Shown one piece after another: positions 62,524 to 64,000 of a stretch of DNA of 64,000 bases (position 1 is its first letter; each line of letters starts with the position of its first letter). The notes below the pieces were generated by a model. That model did no database searches. It was given only the letters and a program-made list of their open reading frames with translations, and was not told the origin of the DNA. The stretch is from Nitrospirillum viridazoti (GTDB lineage Bacteria; Pseudomonadota; Alphaproteobacteria; Azospirillales; Azospirillaceae), in NCBI RefSeq assembly GCF_007827975.1, contig NZ_VITT01000037.1; one strand, given 5' to 3'. The position numbers and the translations under genes are program-made.

Positions 62524-63276
62524 TCAATCAAACAGCGCGTCGATGTCCGCCTGCGAGATGGTCTGGCCGCCGTCCTTGACGGGCCCGTGCAGTTCCAGGC
62601 CCTCGTCATGCTTGTGGATGGAGGGGGGCAGGGGCATGGTCTCGAACTCCTTGGTGTTCCAGACCGACATCATGGCCTCGATCCGCTCTTCGATGAAGCT
62701 CAGGGCCTGGACGACCTTGGTGATTCGCTGGCCCGTGAGGTCTTGGAAGTTGCAGGCCTCGAAAATGCGCAGCGTGACCTCATTCAGGTCCTTGAGGCGA
62801 GAGTTCTGGTAGCCTTCCGGCAGCTGTGAGCGGACCTCGTTGGCGATGTCGTCGATCTCTTCGGCCGCCTGGATGATGCTGTTGGTGGCGGCTTCGGTGG
62901 AGGCGACAACGGCGGTCAGTTGCTGGCTGGCCTCCATGAACGTGTCGTCCTTGGCCAACGGATGGCGCAGGGCCGCCATTTCCAACTTGGTCGCCTTGAT
63001 GCGGCCGGCGATGTCGGCGATCTCCACATGGATCGCCTCGATCTGGGTGTGGTCGGTGTTCAGGAAACGGTCCAGCTTCTGGCCCAGATGCTGGATGGCC
63101 TCCATCACTTCCGACGTGTCCAGGCGGATTTCCTGCGCCGGGGTCAGCGGGGCCAAGGCGGCCGGGCTCAGCGTGGTGGCCGACAGCGACAAGGCGTCAA
63201 CGGTGCCGGGTTGGTCCTGTGCCCGCCGCTGCCGTTGAATCTCCGCCATGAAAGGCCGCTGACCGTTCTGCGCCAT
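62524..63276 (-). CDS. cheZ: Chemotaxis phosphatase CheZ
   Basis: 250 residues. The central four-helix region ends with RIFEACNFQDLTGQRITKVV, the CheZ signature with the catalytic Asp/Gln in FQDLTGQR. The C-terminal tail TISQADIDALFD is the helix that docks CheY-P. It dephosphorylates CheY-P to reset flagellar rotation. AGAGGA lies nine bases before the ATG. No other chemotaxis genes are in the window. Confidence 0.93.
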   Translation of the reverse strand: MAQNGQRPFMAEIQRQRRAQDQPGTVDALSLSATTLSPAALAPLTPAQEIRLDTSEVMEAIQHLGQKLDRFLNTDHTQIEAIHVEIADIAGRIKATKLEMAALRHPLAKDDTFMEASQQLTAVVASTEAATNSIIQAAEEIDDIANEVRSQLPEGYQNSRLKDLNEVTLRIFEACNFQDLTGQRITKVVQALSFIEERIEAMMSVWNTKEFETMPLPPSIHKHDEGLELHGPVKDGGQTISQADIDALFD

Positions 63277-63347
63277 CCGCTGGATCCTCTTTCCCCGCCG
63301 TATCCACTGATGTCACTCACAGCGAACCTAACCGAAAGGTTATGCCC

Positions 63348-64000
63348 TTAGGCAATATGTTCGCCGGCGACCCATTCAACATGGGCGATACCTTTGGTGA
63401 AGCCAAGGGCCTCGTGCAGGGCCGGCAGCATTTGCCGCAAAGTTTCATCCAATTGCCAAGGCGGATTAACCAAAATCATGCCGGAGCCGTTCAGGCGGTC
63501 CATACGGGCGTCGTCGTTCCAGGTCAATTCGGCGACCAGGATTTTCGGTATGCCGCTGTCTTCCAGCCGCTGGTGCAGGCGCCAGCTTACGGCGCGGTCC
63601 TTGATGGGATACCACAGGGCGTAGATGCCGGTGGGCCAGCGGCTGTGCGCCAAGGCCAGGCCGGCCACCAGGCGATCGAAGTCGTCCGCCGCTTCGAAGG
63701 GCGGGTCGATCAGCACCAGGCCGCGTTTTTCCTTGGGCGGCAGGTGGGCCTTCAACGCCGTCCAGCCGTCCATGTGGTGCACCGCCACCTGGCGGTCGCC
63801 CCGGAACACGCCCTTCAAGGTCTGCGCGTCTTCCGGATGCAGTTCAGCCAGGATCAGCCGGTCGTTCTCCCGCAGGAAGGTGCGCGCCAGGCAAGGGGAG
63901 CCCGGATAGCTGCTGACAGGGCCGGTGGGCTGGCCGGCGGCGGCGCGCACGGCATCCAGGTACGGGGCCAGCGCTTCGGCCGGGGTGGCGGCCAAGGTTC
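63348..64000 (-). CDS. rlmJ: 23S rRNA (adenine-2030-N6)-methyltransferase RlmJ, N-terminus cut by window
   Basis: About 217 C-terminal residues are visible. The catalytic motif DPPFE (LVLIDPPFEAADDF) and GSGMILVNPPWQLDETL match RlmJ, which methylates A2030 of 23S rRNA using AdoMet; typical length is about 280 residues. The frame is open to the window edge, and the N-terminal AdoMet-binding part (about 65 residues) is outside. It is the next gene upstream of cheZ on the opposite end of the strand order, with 70 bases between. Confidence 0.93.
   Translation of the reverse strand, partial: TLAATPAEALAPYLDAVRAAAGQPTGPVSSYPGSPCLARTFLRENDRLILAELHPEDAQTLKGVFRGDRQVAVHHMDGWTALKAHLPPKEKRGLVLIDPPFEAADDFDRLVAGLALAHSRWPTGIYALWYPIKDRAVSWRLHQRLEDSGIPKILVAELTWNDDARMDRLNGSGMILVNPPWQLDETLRQMLPALHEALGFTKGIAHVEWVAGEHIA

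Overview
The window is GC-rich, densely coding DNA from an alphaproteobacterium, most likely Rhodospirillales of the Azospirillaceae type (Azospirillum/Nitrospirillum-like). Supporting signs are the LexA boxes of the alphaproteobacterial form GTTC-N7-GTTC, a CheZ of the alphaproteobacterial type, many LuxR-type response regulators, a large TonB-dependent receptor and many Tat-exported enzymes. No 16S gene or tRNA is present, so the placement is inference. I see no prophage, CRISPR array or rRNA. The only mobile-element trace is a probable IS5-type end at the left edge.

Layout. 1-2.1 kb: probable IS end, then two overlapping RlaP-like nucleotidyltransferases. 2.3-13.1 kb: a short-chain dehydrogenase, then a plant-glycan cluster whose products all carry export signals: type B carboxylesterase (divergent), Gfo/Idh/MocA oxidoreductase, GH3 beta-xylosidase-like enzyme with PA14 insert, GHL6-like protein, VOC protein and a concanavalin-like protein. 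Two near-identical LacI-type operators precede the oxidoreductase and the GH3 gene. 13.2-23.6 kb: hypothetical gene, propeller-GGDEF diguanylate cyclase, DUF5117/DUF4953 metalloprotease, NmrA-like protein, exported alpha/beta hydrolase, ChrR-like cupin, and a membrane LuxR/DUF4199 pair. 23.6-27.4 kb: psuK-psuG pseudouridine catabolism, an ECF41 sigma factor preceded by a match to its own promoter motif, and a flavodoxin-like oxidoreductase. 27.5-33.6 kb: exported tyrosinase and partner ORF, S10 carboxypeptidase, 3-methyladenine glycosylase I.

33.6-39.6 kb: one tightly overlapping minus-strand operon (GntR/FadR regulator, Cys/Met-type PLP enzyme, sugar-type ABC transporter). 39.8-49.2 kb: DUF427, LysR, and a nucleoside/purine scavenging run (TonB receptor, exported nucleoside hydrolase, NCS2 permease, adenosine deaminase, MmgE/PrpD). 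49.4-53.9 kb: a large VIT/VWA/DUF2135 envelope protein, an NTF2-like gene with a poly-C frame problem at its start, an ArsC-like protein, and a 64-residue membrane protein behind two LexA boxes. 54-64 kb: a helix-turn-helix protein with pentapeptide repeats, a ROK kinase, small conserved proteins, an OmpA-family porin with a strongly folded leader, two divergent LuxR-type response regulators, cheZ and the C-terminal part of rlmJ.

The most interesting lead is 53602-53913: two exact LexA boxes in front of a small single-span membrane protein, the layout expected of an SOS-induced division inhibitor. The ECF41 self-promoter, the shared LacI operators over an all-exported glycan pathway, and the folded ompA leader also deserve a check.
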